Positions 33,614 through 46,409 of a stretch of DNA of 64,000 bases are shown here, in pieces. Each line of letters opens with the position of its first letter. The first letter of the stretch is position 1. Source of the DNA: Corbicula japonica (lineage: Eukaryota; Mollusca; Bivalvia; Venerida; Cyrenidae); assembly GCA_038501625.1 (NCBI GenBank), contig JAZAYU010000922.1:59216-123215 (forward strand), given 5' to 3'. The notes under the pieces were generated by a model that did not search any database, had not been told where the DNA came from, and was given only the letters and a program-made list of their open reading frames with translations. Position numbers and translations under genes: made by a program.

Positions 33614-33764
33614 CACAGACACCTGTTTTGTAGTTACATCTCTTGATACAGATCGCCCATTTATTAGCTGAAATTGACCAAACTTGATACCTGAGCTTTG
33701 TTTTAAGCATGTATAGCTCTACTGACATACTGGCCAGAAAAGGTCCTCTAAACAGGTGTCTGTA
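33614..33764. mobile_element. hAT-like MITE, array copy 1
   Basis: Ends 'ACAGACACCTGTTT' and inverted 'AAACAGGTGTCTGT', about 151 bp. Flanked by the 8-bp repeat AACAAAA(C/T). Modules without it read 'ATATCAACAAA' straight into 'GGAGACTTTTAAG'. An 8-bp target duplication fits the hAT superfamily. Confidence 0.8.
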
Positions 33765-33899
33765 AACAAAACAGGAGACTTTTAAGTTAAAGGGACTTAT
33801 CCAGCACTTCATAAATAATCTACAATAAGATGAAAGTCTCACTTCATAAACGTTCATAACTTGATGAATAAAAAAAACTAATCATTTAGATGTACTAAC

Positions 33900-33911
33900 C
33901 GTTATGTAGGT
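33900..33911 (-). other. candidate 12-nt microexon (ACCTACATAACG)
   Basis: Minus strand: 'TTTCATCTCCTTTCAG', 12 nt (frame 0 TYIT), then 'GTTAGTACATCTAAA'. Confidence 0.4.
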
Positions 33912-36348
33912 CTGAAAGGAGATGAAAGAAAAATAAAATTAATAATATTATGATATATTATTTGTTGATCGAATTATAATACAAGCCTCGATTCTACTAC
34001 CTTTTACGGAAAGAAATAAATTACACACAAATGATATTCAGTAAACTTAAGGCATAAATAGAGTATGTGTATCAACAATTGAATTTCGAAATTTCAGTTT
34101 ATTTGTTTTAATATATAAATTGGAAATTGTCTCGTAAATGAAATTTGTTTATTGGTGATATTAAATGGCAGACAGCTGCGCGATTTCTTATGATTAACGT
34201 TTTGCAAAATAAGACACAGAAGTTTGCGTATTTATTCTTAAAGTACGTGTATCAACAATTGAATTTCGGGATTTCAGTTTATTCGTTTAAATATATAACT
34301 TAGATATTGACTCGTTAATGTAAAATCTGTGAACACGGTAATTATTAAATTGAAAGTAGAAGACAGAAACAGAGTACGTGTATCAACAATTGAATTTCGG
34401 GATTTCAGTTTGTATGTTTTAATATATAAATTGGAAATTGTCTCGATAATGGAAAATCTGTGAATACCGTAATATTGAAATTAGAATGTGTAAATATTTG
34501 CACTAAGGGGTCGAATGACTTACTTCTTCAAAAACAGTGTAACCACTCACACAATATGGTAATTGCTTAGTTTTTTGTTTGTATTTTTATCAGAAAGACG
34601 TAGTCTTAAACCTTTAACTGTGATCAGTTGTCAACAACAGCCATGGTTTTAAATTTTAAAACTTTGAATAATTGACTCGGCAACAGTTTATCGCGAGTTA
34701 TCATTAATTTGTTAAAAAGCGTTCGAAGTTAAAGAGTTATACAATTTTAAGAACTTCAACAGTTGCATCTTTTAGGGTTCCGCTTGAAAATAAAATAGAG
34801 AAAACGTCATTTTGTCAGGTTAAATATTAGATAGTTAAGTTTGTATTTTTCTTTAAAAAAGACCTTAATCAAGGTAAGTGTGTTATTATGAAATTCTTAC
34901 AATTACATAGAAAGTGTTGCGGAGCTGTTAACTGGTGATAAATGACTTGGCCATTATGAACCTGTAGTAGTAAAATCATTCTTTTAAAAGCGACACCAAG
35001 TTCATAATACATTTTTCATCAAATGTCGCGTGTTGTTTTTTGTGTGTGAAAAGTTTAGTAAGTGCGTTTGCTCACCAAGAATGGAAAGGCAAAGGAAATC
35101 ATCTAACATTTGGCGTTCCTTTATGATCTTAGATAACATAAAAGGCCCAATCAATAAACTCAAATAACGTTTATTACTTGATGAATAAAAACAACAGAAT
35201 AGTATTATGACGACTTAGTTTAATAAATCCATTTTGCAATTAGAAAAAAGAAAGATTAAAATACAAAATAATGTGAGTCAGTTTTGTTTGGTGTATAATA
35301 TTTGTAATTCCCCATAGAAATACGTAATATGGGACTTATAGTTAAACCCCCGGAAGAATTAAAATCAATCTATTGATGATATAATTTGTTGATCAAATTT
35401 AAAATACACCCTTCCTTACTGGAAGAAAAAATGTCGATTTAAAATGTTTTTAACGAACTGGAGACAAGGACAGAATATTAGCAAGCTAATTTCTGGATTT
35501 CAGTTTTATTGTTCAAATCTATAAAATGCAATTGAATTTGTCACCTTAATGTAAATACGGTACAATTGCTATTGAAATAAGAAGTTACACCGGTTTGCGC
35601 ATATGTGACGAAATATATAAGCGACTTGTCTTAGTTCTTAAAAACAATGTATACACTCACCCAGTGTTCTAATCTGTGACCTTTTTGTCTTTATGTTTTA
35701 TTAGATAAACACATCTTTAAACCTTCATATGTGATCAGTTGTCAACAACTGTAAATGATATGGATGTACGTTTTTAACTTTGAATAATAGACTCGGGACC
35801 AGTTAAACATTAATAATCCTTATTTTTGTTAAAATGCATTAAATGCAAAAGAATTATACAAACTTATATAAAAGAACCACAACAGGTGCTCATTTAAGGT
35901 ATTCCGCTTGAGAATAAAGAAAAAAAAACATTATTTTGTCAGATAACTTAAGTGTTTTAGGTTTGAATATTTTATACACACGTCATATTTCAAGGTAAAT
36001 GTGTTACCAGTCAACGATGGTAACTTAAGCTTTGATATTATTATTGTTACCCATGATGGATCTGCTGTGGCAATATCATTCTTTAAAAAGCGGCCTTAAT
36101 TTTCACTAAAAGTAGTATAGGGATGTTATTAAAAAACAGTAAAAACTTTCAAAACAAGGTTGATGCACTATATGCCAGTTCCTCGTTTTCTGTTATTTAG
36201 TATGGGTTGTTCATTGGTCTTATAAACAAATTGAACGTAAAGGATGTTACCAATCGAACATTTAAATTCCTTTTATAGCAGAAAAGTCTCGCCCAAAAGT
36301 CATATATAACATGATGAATAACAACAACAAGTTTTTAGAACTACTTAC

Positions 36349-36360
36349 TCACAATATGAT
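36349..36360 (-). other. decayed 12-nt microexon site (family iii)
   Basis: Minus strand: ATCATATTGTGA followed by a perfect 'GTAAGTAGTTCT', but the position of the 3' site reads 'CTTCCACGAC' with no AG. Homologues at 45570-45581 and 47375-47386 read ATCATATTTTGG with the same loss. Confidence 0.3.
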
Positions 36361-37510
36361 GTCGTGGAAGTACACAAAATAGTTATTAAATTAGAAATAT
36401 AATAATGTTTGTTGATCGAATTTATAAAACACCCTTCTATGTTTTGAACTAAAAGAAATCAGTTGGCTAAAATATGATATTTTCCAAACAGAATGCATGA
36501 CAAGAGAATCACGAGCTAATTATGAGATTTTAGTTTTATTGCTTAAATCAATAAATAGATATTCATCACCTTAATGCAAATAACGCTATATGTGCTATTG
36601 AAATTTAATGGAGTTATGCCGTTTTGTGCTAAGATGACAAAATACGGTAACAATATGTCTCCATTTTTGACTTTCCCAAATAATCTAACTACATGTAGTC
36701 TCTTTTTGTATCTATTCAGTGAAAAGAGATATTAAGTTCAACTTGAAGAATTTTCAAATTAGTAAAATTATAAACAATCCAACCTTAATGTCGTGTAAGT
36801 ATTAAAATACAAATTGTGTGAGTCATTTTGGACTAGCTAAGGGTATAACATTTGGAATCATTCTTGTTCTCGCTTTTTTATGATGGAATAACCTACCTAA
36901 TATAGGATGTTCAGTAAATAACCAGCTAGGTAAAAATTCAACTCATGGATGTTATTGTTTGTTGATCTAATTGAAAAACACAGCCTTCTGCGTTTTTAAG
37001 TTAAAGAAATCAATTGGGGTAAAATAAGATACTCAGCAAACTGAAGGCAAGACAATACAATCAACAAGCGAATAATGTGATTCTCGTATTATTGTTTAAA
37101 TCTACAAATAGGAATGCGCCACCTTAATGCAAAAAAAACAACGATAAATGCACTATTGAACTTAAGTTCTTAATTCTTCATAAACAGTGTATATACTCTG
37201 CCAATGTTATAACTGGTTTCTTATTGACTGTATTGTGTAAAAAAACGACCTTAAGTTCGACTTAATGTATTTTCAATTTATAAACTATCAAACCTTTTGA
37301 AACACTGGAACAAGGTAGATGCATTATATGCATACGTCGAGTGATTTTTAAAAGTTTAGTTACAATGTTGGCATACTGATATCAAAAAAGGAAACTTTTA
37401 AATAAATGGACGTTATCGAGCACTTCATCAATGATCTACAATAAGATGAAAGCCTCACTCAATAAACGTTCATAACTTGATGAATAAAAACACAAATTAT
37501 TTAGATGTAC

Positions 37511-37522
37511 CCAGGTGCTGGG
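37511..37522 (-). other. candidate 12-nt microexon (CCCAGCACCTGG)
   Basis: Same 12-mer and same weakened 5' site (GTACATC) as 22883-22894. Confidence 0.3.
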
Positions 37523-38127
37523 CTGAAAGTAGATGAAAGAAAAATAAAAATAATAATAGTTTGAGATATAATTTGTTGATAGAATTATAAATAAATCCTC
37601 TACTCTACTGCATTAAACTGAAAACAAAAATTACATAACAAATAATATTCAGTAAACTAAAGGCAAAAACAGAGTACTTGTATCAAAAATTGAATTTCGG
37701 GATTTCAGTTTGTTTAAATATGTAAATTGAAAATTGTCTCGTTTATGCAAAATATGTGAAAACGGTAATATTGAAATTAGAAGGTGTTGTGCCATTGTCG
37801 CACTATATGGTTCGAATGACTTTCATGTACTTCTTCAAAAACAGCGTAACCATTCGCACAATGTTGTAACTGGTTAGTTTTTTGGTTGGTATTTGTATCA
37901 GAAAGACGTAGTCTTAAACTTTAACTGTGAACAGTTGTCAACAACAGCCATGGTTTTAAATTTTTAAACGTTAAATAATTGACTTGGGAACAGTTTGTCG
38001 TGAATTATCATTAATTTGTTAACAAGCAGTCGAAGCAAAGTTATACAATTTTAAGAACTACAACAGTTGCATCGTTTAGGGTTCCGTTTGAAAATAAAAT
38101 GATAAAAACAACATTTTGTCAGGTTTC

Positions 38128-38483
38128 ATATATTAAATAGTTTGCCGTAAACGGAACAGAACATAATAAGATTTTGACAGGGCATCTGAGAATATAAATC
38201 CTACATATCACAGACAACGCCAAAGGCAAATTTAAGACTTTTAAGAAGGAAGTATATAATGGGGGTGATTGAACAATATCCAACTCTATATTGGCTGGAA
38301 TATCGAAACTATCCACTGAAATACTGGGCGAAATATAAAAACAGAAGTAGTTTTAGAAGTATTATTAACATTGTACATAAGTATCGTGCTTAACGACCTT
38401 CAAACATCGTTATTGATAACAACACTGACTGAATATACAGGGGAAATTTTTACAGCCGCTTCGAGGCACAAACAACGCTACTG

Positions 38484-38540
<57 letters not shown>

Positions 38541-39700
38541 CATTATTCGCCAGGTAACTTAAATAGTTTAGGTTTGCATTTTTTAAGGCGTTAATCAAGG
38601 TGAATGTGTTACCGGGAAATTCTTACATTTAATTGGTTTGCAAATTTGTTTATAGGTGATAAATGGCTGACAGCTGCGCTATTTCTTATATTCTAAGATC
38701 CCCTCTCAAAATTCTATTCTGTTTAGTTCCACCCATTGTTTTCTCGTTTAGGGCAAACCCATTCTTTTATCTGGGGACCATACTCCGCTGAACATTGAAT
38801 GGTATTAATCTGAAAATACCGCATTGAAGGTTCCATGTTCACCGCCATATGCATACCATCGTTTGGAATGGTCAAAATTGTACTGTTTATTGGTGTAAAT
38901 ATTGAGTTGCGCTCCACTCGGGGATAGGCGGCGTGGGCAGTAATAAGCAGTTCCATTACTGCCCATGAACAGGCTCAATGAAACCGAGCCTGCAATATTT
39001 TCATATTTGTCGTGTTCGAGGGTCTTCAAAGTTCCCTTTTCATCTATTTCAATATCACAGTAGCGTTGTTTGTGCCGTGTGTCGGCTGTAAAAAGTCTCC
39101 CCGTACATTCAATTAGTGCTGTTATCACTTACGTCCTTTGAAGGTCGTCGAGCACGATATTTATGTACTATATTAATAGTACTTCTAAATTTTATTTTTG
39201 TTTTTAATATTTCGGCCAGTTTTAAGATGGGTGGTTTCAATATCCCAGCCAATTAAAATTTGGATATTGTTCAATCACCCCCAAGGATATACTTCTTGTC
39301 TTTTAAATTTTGCCTTTGGCGTTGTCTGTGATATGCAGGATTTATATTCTAAGATCCGCTCTCAAAATTCTATACTGTTTAGTAACGCCCATTGTTTTCT
39401 CGTTTAGGGCAAACCCATTCTTTTATCTGGGAACCATACGCCACTGAACATGGAATGGTATTAATCTGAAAATACCGCATTGAAGGTTCCATGTTCACCG
39501 CCATATGCATACCATCGTTTGGGATGGTCAAAATTGTACTGTTTATTGTTGTAAATATTGAGTTGCGCTCAACCCGTGGCTAGGCGGCGTGGGCAGTAAT
39601 AAGCAGTTCCATTACTGCCCATGAACAGGCTCAATCAAACCGAGCCTGCAATATTTTCATATTTGTCGTGTTCGAGGGTCTTCAAAGTTCCCTTTTCATC
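38128..39700. repeat. element S composite with inverted arms
   Basis: Arm 1 (about 38170-38484) and arm 2 (39054-39369) are inverted copies, from 'CACAGTAGCGTTGTTTGTGC' to the 'TTTGACAGGGCATCT' end. Between and beyond lie direct copies of the 'CTCGTTTAGGGCAAACCC' to 'GTCTTCAAAGTTCCC' segment (38690-39045 and 39358-39700). A (TTA)n microsatellite fills 38485-38540. Confidence 0.8.
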
Positions 39701-40089
39701 TATTATTATGATTAATGTTTTGCACAAAAGACAGAGAACTTCACGTATTTATTCTTAAATTGGTTGTGGCCGTGATAAAGCATTTTATAGCCTAAATATG
39801 AAAAGTGACCTTCATTTGTACTTAAAGTATTTTGCTTATATTTTAAACTATCAAACCTTTTTAAACAACGTAAATACGTTCTACATGTAAGTCGCCTGTT
39901 TGTTGTTGTTGTTGTTTTTTTTCGAAAAGTTAAATAATTGTGTTGGCTCACTGTTCTCATCATGAAGGAAAACTTTTAATGTGAAGGGTGTTATCGAACA
40001 CTTGAAGTTCGTTTATGATCATAGATAACATAAAAGTCTCACTTAATAAACGTTTTTAACTTGATGAAAAAAACAGCAGCAAGGTATAC

Positions 40090-40104
40090 TAGTCTTTGTT
40101 TTTG
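40090..40104 (-). other. candidate 15-nt microexon (QKQRL)
   Basis: Minus strand: 'TTTTTCTACTTACAG', CAAAAACAAAGACTA, 'GTATACCTTGC'. Confidence 0.3.
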
Positions 40105-40761
40105 CTGTAAGTAGAAAAACAAGAATTAAAATTATAATAGTGTAAGTCATTTGTAACTAGTTTATAATATATGGAATTATCCATGGTCTCGCTATTTCAT
40201 TATGGAAATACGTAATAAGGGTTCTGTAACAAATATCCTGCAAGAACAAATTCAACTTATGGATAATAATGTTTGCTGATCGAATTTCAAATACACCCTT
40301 CTGCGTTTTTAACTAAACGAAATCAGTGGCGTAAAATAAGATATTCAGCAAACAGAACGCAAGACAAGAGAATCACGAGCTAATTATGAGATTTCAGGTT
40401 TATTTAAATCCATAAATAGAAATACGTCAACTTAATGCAAATAACGCTATATGTACGAGTACTATTGAAATTTTAATGAGTTTTGCCGTTTTTCCGATTA
40501 CATGATGAAATATGGTAATGATATGTTTCAAATTTTTATAAACTCTGTATAATTATACTTTCCCAAATTATCTAATTAGTTTCTTCTTGTCTGTATTCTG
40601 TGAAAAAGCTTCCTCAAGTTCGACATAAAGTATTTTCAAATTTCTGCAATTATAAACTATCCAAGCTTTTGAAACATTGAAACAAGATTGATGCATTATA
40701 TGCAAATGTCGCCTTTTTTAAAAGTTTAGTTACTGTGTTAACTCACTCTTATTAACAAAAC

Positions 40762-40912
40762 CACAGACACCTGTTTTGTAGTTACATCTCTTGATACAGA
40801 TCGCCCATTTATTAGCTGAAATTGACCAAACTTGATACTAGAGATCTGTTTTAAGCCTGTATAGCTCCACTGACATACTGGCCAGAAAAGGACCTATAAA
40901 CAGGTGTCTGTA
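40762..40912. mobile_element. hAT-like MITE, array copy 2
   Basis: Same ends as copy 1, with perfect 8-bp AACAAAAC on both sides (40754-40761 and 40913-40920). It lies at the same module position as copy 1, so it was copied by module duplication and not by fresh insertion. Confidence 0.85.
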
Positions 40913-41044
40913 AACAAAACAGGAGACTTTTGTTAAAGGGACTTATCCAGCACTTCATAAATAATCTACAATAAGATTAAAGTCTCACTTAATAAACGTT
41001 TATAACTTGATGAATAAAAAAACTAATCTTTAAGATGTACTTAC

Positions 41045-41056
41045 CGATATGTAGGA
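41045..41056 (-). other. candidate 12-nt microexon (TCCTACATATCG)
   Basis: Minus strand: 'TTTCATCTCCTTTCAG', 12 nt (frame 0 SYIS), 'GTAAGTACATCTTAA'. The closest relative at 46398 differs at 3 of 12 exon positions but only about 3 of 160 flanking positions. Confidence 0.45.
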
Positions 41057-41304
41057 CTGAAAGGAGATGAAAGAAAAACAAAAATAATAATATTATGATA
41101 TATTATTTGTTGATCGAATTATAATACAAGCCTCTATTCTACTGCCTTTTACTGAAAGAAATAAATTACACACAAATGATATTCAGTAAACTTAAGGCAT
41201 AAATAGAGTACATGTATGTGTATCAACAATTGAAATTCGAGATTTCAGTTTATTTGTTTTAATATATAAATTGGAAATTGTCTCGTAAATGAAATTTGTT
41301 TATT

Positions 41305-43364
41305 CACGGTATGTACCCGGATAATGAGAATCGCGGATAATGCTAGATTGTGAGAATAATTGTAGATCGCCAGATAGGGAAACACAATGGAGAGGTTAGT
41401 TATTGTATGAATTTCATGTTATTGTGATCTAATTCTTATCTTTTGCGATAGATAACAATCAAGCGATGCCCTAGCCTTCCTCTCATACCCATACATTTGG
41501 AATCGGCCTTCAGATAAAGTAAACAAAGGAAAATGATCACGCAACATTCCAGATTTCTACAAATAAACTACGTATTGTGCCTTATTAAAATAAATTTAAA
41601 CATGATTTTTGAAAACGACACTGATGTTATCAAAGCCCAAACATCGACAATCAAAATGCCACCCAGCTTGAGCCAGTATTATGAGTATATTCCTTAATTA
41701 ACATCTTTTTTCTGAGGCACCTGAAGCAAATTGAATAATTGGGATTCGCCTAGAAAAAGTGAATGGATAATGGTAATTCTTGACTGGATAATTGTATAGT
41801 TTCCCTTATTTCAACATTAATACTATTTATTCTAATCTTTTATTGCATGTTCCATCCTTTTTCGCAAACTGCTATCATTATGAAACTATACCACCAGCTC
41901 TAGTGACAAGATAAATGACCCATTTATCTCAATGATCTCTCGAAATAGCATAATTTCTTTCTGTCCCGAAGGCAACAACTAAGAACTAACCCAAAGCCAC
42001 TTAATACCCGGGTTAAGCGAATCTGTATATTTGGGTGATAAATACATTAGTTAATTGCTTTAACAATTATGGTCTAAGATACGTATTCACGTAAGGGGAG
42101 CCAACGTTATACATAAGAACGCTTTTGAGAGTGACGTCCTTTGCCAATTGGATAGTTAGGCCTACTGTTAAAAAACTGTATCAATTAAGAAGCTGATTTA
42201 CTTGGGGTTTATATTTTTGTGCCAATATGCAAAAGTAAAGCCTATAATTGACTGAAAAAAAGCGAATTTCGTAGAAATTTTAGTATAATAAGTACGTGTC
42301 GTGATCTGGTGTGAGAGAAATTTATTTGAGTAACGCTTTACATGTTTGGATTTAAATGAAAATATACTCCTACCCGGTTATTTGTGTTAGAAGATACTAA
42401 AAATCAAAGTGCTGTTTAAGTTGAATTGCATCATCAGAGTTAGCTAGTAGATAAAACAGATAGCCAATATCAGGAATATCAGGAATAGGCATGATATTTA
42501 TAATATGATTTTATGTTTAAAAATCAAATATATTCACAACATCCCCTTTCCAATATTGAAGAGATCTCAGTAAGTTCATTCAGCATAGTGTTTATTTTAA
42601 TATAAAAGTTTGAATAGTCAAACAATGATTTGCTTTTCTCAGCGTTGCGCAATTTATACGATGGCCTCATCGGATCACCGTACAATACGATTTGTCATTG
42701 TAACGTTTTAATTCGATTTTAAAGCTTCGACCAAAAACGTCATAAATACAATGAAAAGATGCATATGTTTTGTATTGATCACAGTGGATAGCGAAAAAGG
42801 GAATTTATACAAGAGTAATTAAATAAAATAATTTTATCTGAACATTTCAATTAGGAGAAACACTAAAACTCCACAACTATCCATTTCATGAATATTTGAA
42901 TTTCCCATTATCAACCGAGAGAATCCCCATTATCCAATTTGCTTCAGGTGCCTCAGAAAAAAGATGTTTGTTAAGGAATATGCTCATAATACTGGCTCAA
43001 GCTAGGTGGCATATTGATTGCCGATGTTTGGGCTTTGATAACATCAGTGTCGTTTTCACAAAGCATGTTTAAATTTATTTTAAAAAGGCATAATACGTAG
43101 TTTATTTGTAGAAATCTGGAATGTTGCGTGATCATTTTCCTTTGTTTACTTTATATGAAGGCGGATTCCAAATGTATGGGTATGAGAGGAAGGCTAGGAC
43201 ATCGCTTGATTGTTATCTATCGCAAAATATACGTATTAGATCACAATAACATGAAATTCATACAATAACTAACCTCTCCATGGTGTTTTCCCGATCTGGC
43301 GATCTACAATTATTCTCACAATCTAGCATTATCCGCGATTCCCATTATCCGGGTACATACCGTG
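41305..43364. mobile_element. 2060-bp DNA transposon with about 440-bp inverted repeats
   Basis: Left arm 41305 to about 41740 and right arm about 42920-43364 are inverted copies; the outer 16 bases are CACGGTATGTACCCGG on both. The target TTATT is present on both sides (41300-41304, 43365-43369) and single in the empty site at 34.15 kb ('TTTGTTTATTGGTGATATT'), giving a 5-bp duplication. The ~1.2-kb middle is AT-rich and shows no transposase, so the element is non-autonomous. CAC ends with a 5-bp duplication are shared by the Transib/RAG-like group, but the target is AT-rich and the class is uncertain. The plus-strand frame at 43280-43507 crosses the right end and is not a gene. Confidence 0.88.
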
Positions 43365-46114
43365 TTATTGGTGATATTAAATGGCAGACATCTGCGCAAT
43401 TTCTTATGATTTACGTTTTGCGAAAAAAAGACACAGAAGTTCGCGTATTTATTCTTAAAGTACGTGTATCAACAATTGAATTTCGGGATTTCAGTTTATT
43501 CGTTTAAATATATAACTTAGAAATTGACTCGTTAATGTAAAATCTGTGAAAACGGTAATTATTAAATTGAAATTAGAAGACAGAAACAGAGTACGTGTAT
43601 CAAAAATTGAATTTCGGGATTTCTATTTGTATGTTTTAATATATAAATTGGAAATTGTCTCGATAATGGAAAATCTGTGAATACCGTAATATTGAAATTA
43701 GAAGATGTTATACCATTTTTGCACTAAGGGGTCGAATGACTTACTTCTTCAAACACAGTGTAACCACTCACTAATGTTGTAATTGCTTAGTTTTTTGTTT
43801 GTGTTTTTATTAGAAAGACGTAGTCTTAAACCTATAACTGTGATCAGTTGTCAACAACTGCCATGGTTTTAAATTTTAAAACTTTAAATAATTGACTCGG
43901 CAACAGTTTATCGCGAGTTATCATTAATTTGTTAAAAAGCGTTCGAAGTTAAAGAGTTATACAATTTTAAGAACTTCAACAGTTGCATCTTAGGGTTCCG
44001 CTTGAAAATAAAATAGAGAAAACATCATTTTGTCAGGTTAAATATTAGATAGTTAAGGTTTGTATTTTTCTTAAAAAAGACCTTAATCAAGGTAAGTGTG
44101 TTATTATGAAATTCTTACAATTACATAGAAAGTGTTGCGGAGCTGTTAACTGGTGATAAATGACTTGGCCATTATGAACCTGTAGTAGTAAAATCATTCT
44201 TTTAAAAGCGACACCAAGTTCGTAATACAGTTTTCATCAAATGTCGCGTGTTGTTTTTTTGTGTGTGAAAAGTTTAGTAACTGCGTTAGCTCACTAAGAA
44301 AGGTAAGGCAAAGGAAATCATTTAAACATTTGGCGTTCCTTTATGATCTTAGATAACATAAAAGGCCCAATCAATAAACTCAAATAACGTTTATTACTTG
44401 ATGAATAAAAACAACAGAATAGTATTATGACGAATTAGTTTAATAAATCCATTTTGCAATTAGAAAAAAGAAAGATTAAAATACAAAATAATGTGAGTCA
44501 GTTTTGTTTGGTGTATAATATTTTTAATTCTCCATGGAAATACGTAATATAGGACTTATAGTTAAACCTCCGAAATAATTAAAATCAATCTATTGATGAT
44601 ATAGTTTGTTGATCAAATTTAAAATACACCCTTCCTTACTGGAAGAAAAAATGTCAATTTAAAATGTTTTTTTAGCGAACTGGAGACAAGAGCAGAATAT
44701 TAGCAAGCTAATTTCTGGATTTCAGTTTTATTGTTCAAATCTATAAAATTTAATTGAATTTGTCACCTTAATGTAAATACGGTACAGTTGCTATTGAAAT
44801 AAGAAGTTACACCGGTTTGCGCAAACGTGACGAAATATATAAGCGACCTGTCTTAGTTCTTAAAAACAATGTATACACTCACCCAGTGTTCTAATCGGTG
44901 ACCTTTTTGTCTTTATGTTTTATTAGAAAAACACATAGTTAAACCTTCATCTGTGATCAGTTGTCAACAACTGTAACTGATATGGATGTAAGTTTTTAAC
45001 TTTGAATAATAGACTCGGGACCAGTTTAACATTAATAATCCTTATTTTTGTTAAAATGCATTAAATGCAAAAGAATTATACAAACTTATATAAAAGAATT
45101 ACAAAAGGTGCTCATTAAAGGTATTCCGCTTGAGAATAAAGAAAAAAAACATTATTTTGTCAGATAACTTAAGTGTTTTAGGTTTGAAGATTTCATACAC
45201 ACGTCATATTTCAAGGTAAATGTGTTACCAGTCAACGATGGTAACTTAAGCTTTGATATAATTATTGTTACCCATGATGGATTTGGTGTGGCAATATCAT
45301 TCTTTAAAAAGGCCTTAATTTTTACTAAAAGAAGTATTGGGATGTTATAAACAAAAACAGTTAAAACTTTCAAAACAAGGTTGATGCAGTATATGCCAGT
45401 TCCTCATTTTCTGTTATTTAGTATGGGTTGTTCATTGGGGTTATAAACAACTTGAACGTAAAGGATGTTACCAATCGAACATTTAAATTCCTTTTATAGC
45501 AGAAAAGTCTCGCCCAAAAATTATATATAACATGATGAATAATAACAACAAGTCTTTAGAACTACTTACCCAAAATATGATGTCGTGGAAGTACACACAA
45601 TAGTTATCAAATTTGAAATATAATATTGTTTGTTGATCGAATTTATAAAACACCCTTCTACGTTTTGAACTAAAAGAAATCAGTTGGCTAAAATATGATA
45701 TGTACCAAACAGTATGCAAGACAAGAGAATCACGAGCTAATTATGAGATTTCAGTTTTATTGCTTAAATCCATAAATAGAAATTCATCACCTTAATGCAA
45801 ATAACGCTGTATGTACTATTGAAATTTTAATGAGTAATGCCGTTTTTCCGATTACATGATGAAATAGGTAATGATATGTCTCAAATTTTTATAAACTCTG
45901 TATAATTATACTTTCCCAAATTATCTAATTAGTTTCTTCTTGTCTGTATTCTGTGAAAAAGCTACCTCAAGTTCGACATAAAGAATTTTCAAATTTCTGC
46001 AATTATAATCTATCCAAGCTTTTGAAACATTGAAACAAGATTGATGCATTATATGCAAATGTCGCGTTTTTTTAAAGTTTAGTTACTGTGTTAACTCACT
46101 CATATCAACAAAAC

Positions 46115-46265
46115 CACAGACACCTGTTTTGTAGTTACATCTCTTGATACCGATCGCCCATTTATTAGCTGAAATTGACCAAACTTGATACTAGAGCTCT
46201 GTTTTAAGCCTGTATAGCTCTACTGACATACTGGCAAGAAAAGGACCTCTAAACAGGTGTCTGTA
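46115..46265. mobile_element. hAT-like MITE, array copy 3
   Basis: Ends and 8-bp AACAAAAC flanks as in copy 2 (46107-46114 and 46266-46273). Confidence 0.85.
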
Positions 46266-46397
46266 AACAAAACAGGAGACTTTTGTTAAAGGGAGTTATC
46301 CAGCACTTCATAAATAATCTACAATAAGATTAAAGTCTCACTTAATAAACGTTCATAACTTGATGAATAAAAAAACTAATCATTAAGATGTACTTAC

Positions 46398-46409
46398 CGA
46401 TGCGAAGGA
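46398..46409 (-). other. candidate 12-nt microexon (TCCTTCGCATCG)
   Basis: Minus strand: 'TTTCATCTCCTTTCAG', 12 nt (frame 0 SFAS), 'GTAAGTACATCTTAA'. Confidence 0.45.

Larger units (their letters stand above)
33408..41304. repeat. module array, segment 6
   Basis: Seven to eight modules. The right part (40.54-41.30 kb) repeats the left part (33.41-34.15 kb), giving a higher-order unit of about 7.1 kb. Contains candidate microexons (33900, 37511, 40090, 41045), decayed ones (35.2, 36.35 kb), two copies of a hAT-like MITE, and an S composite. Confidence 0.88.

Noticed and set aside
41305..43364. Firm assignment of the long-TIR element to Transib/RAG
   Set aside because: Only the CAC start and 5-bp duplication agree; target composition and the remaining terminus do not, and no transposase is present.
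43280..43507. 75-residue plus frame
   Set aside because: It crosses the right end of the 2060-bp transposon into array DNA.
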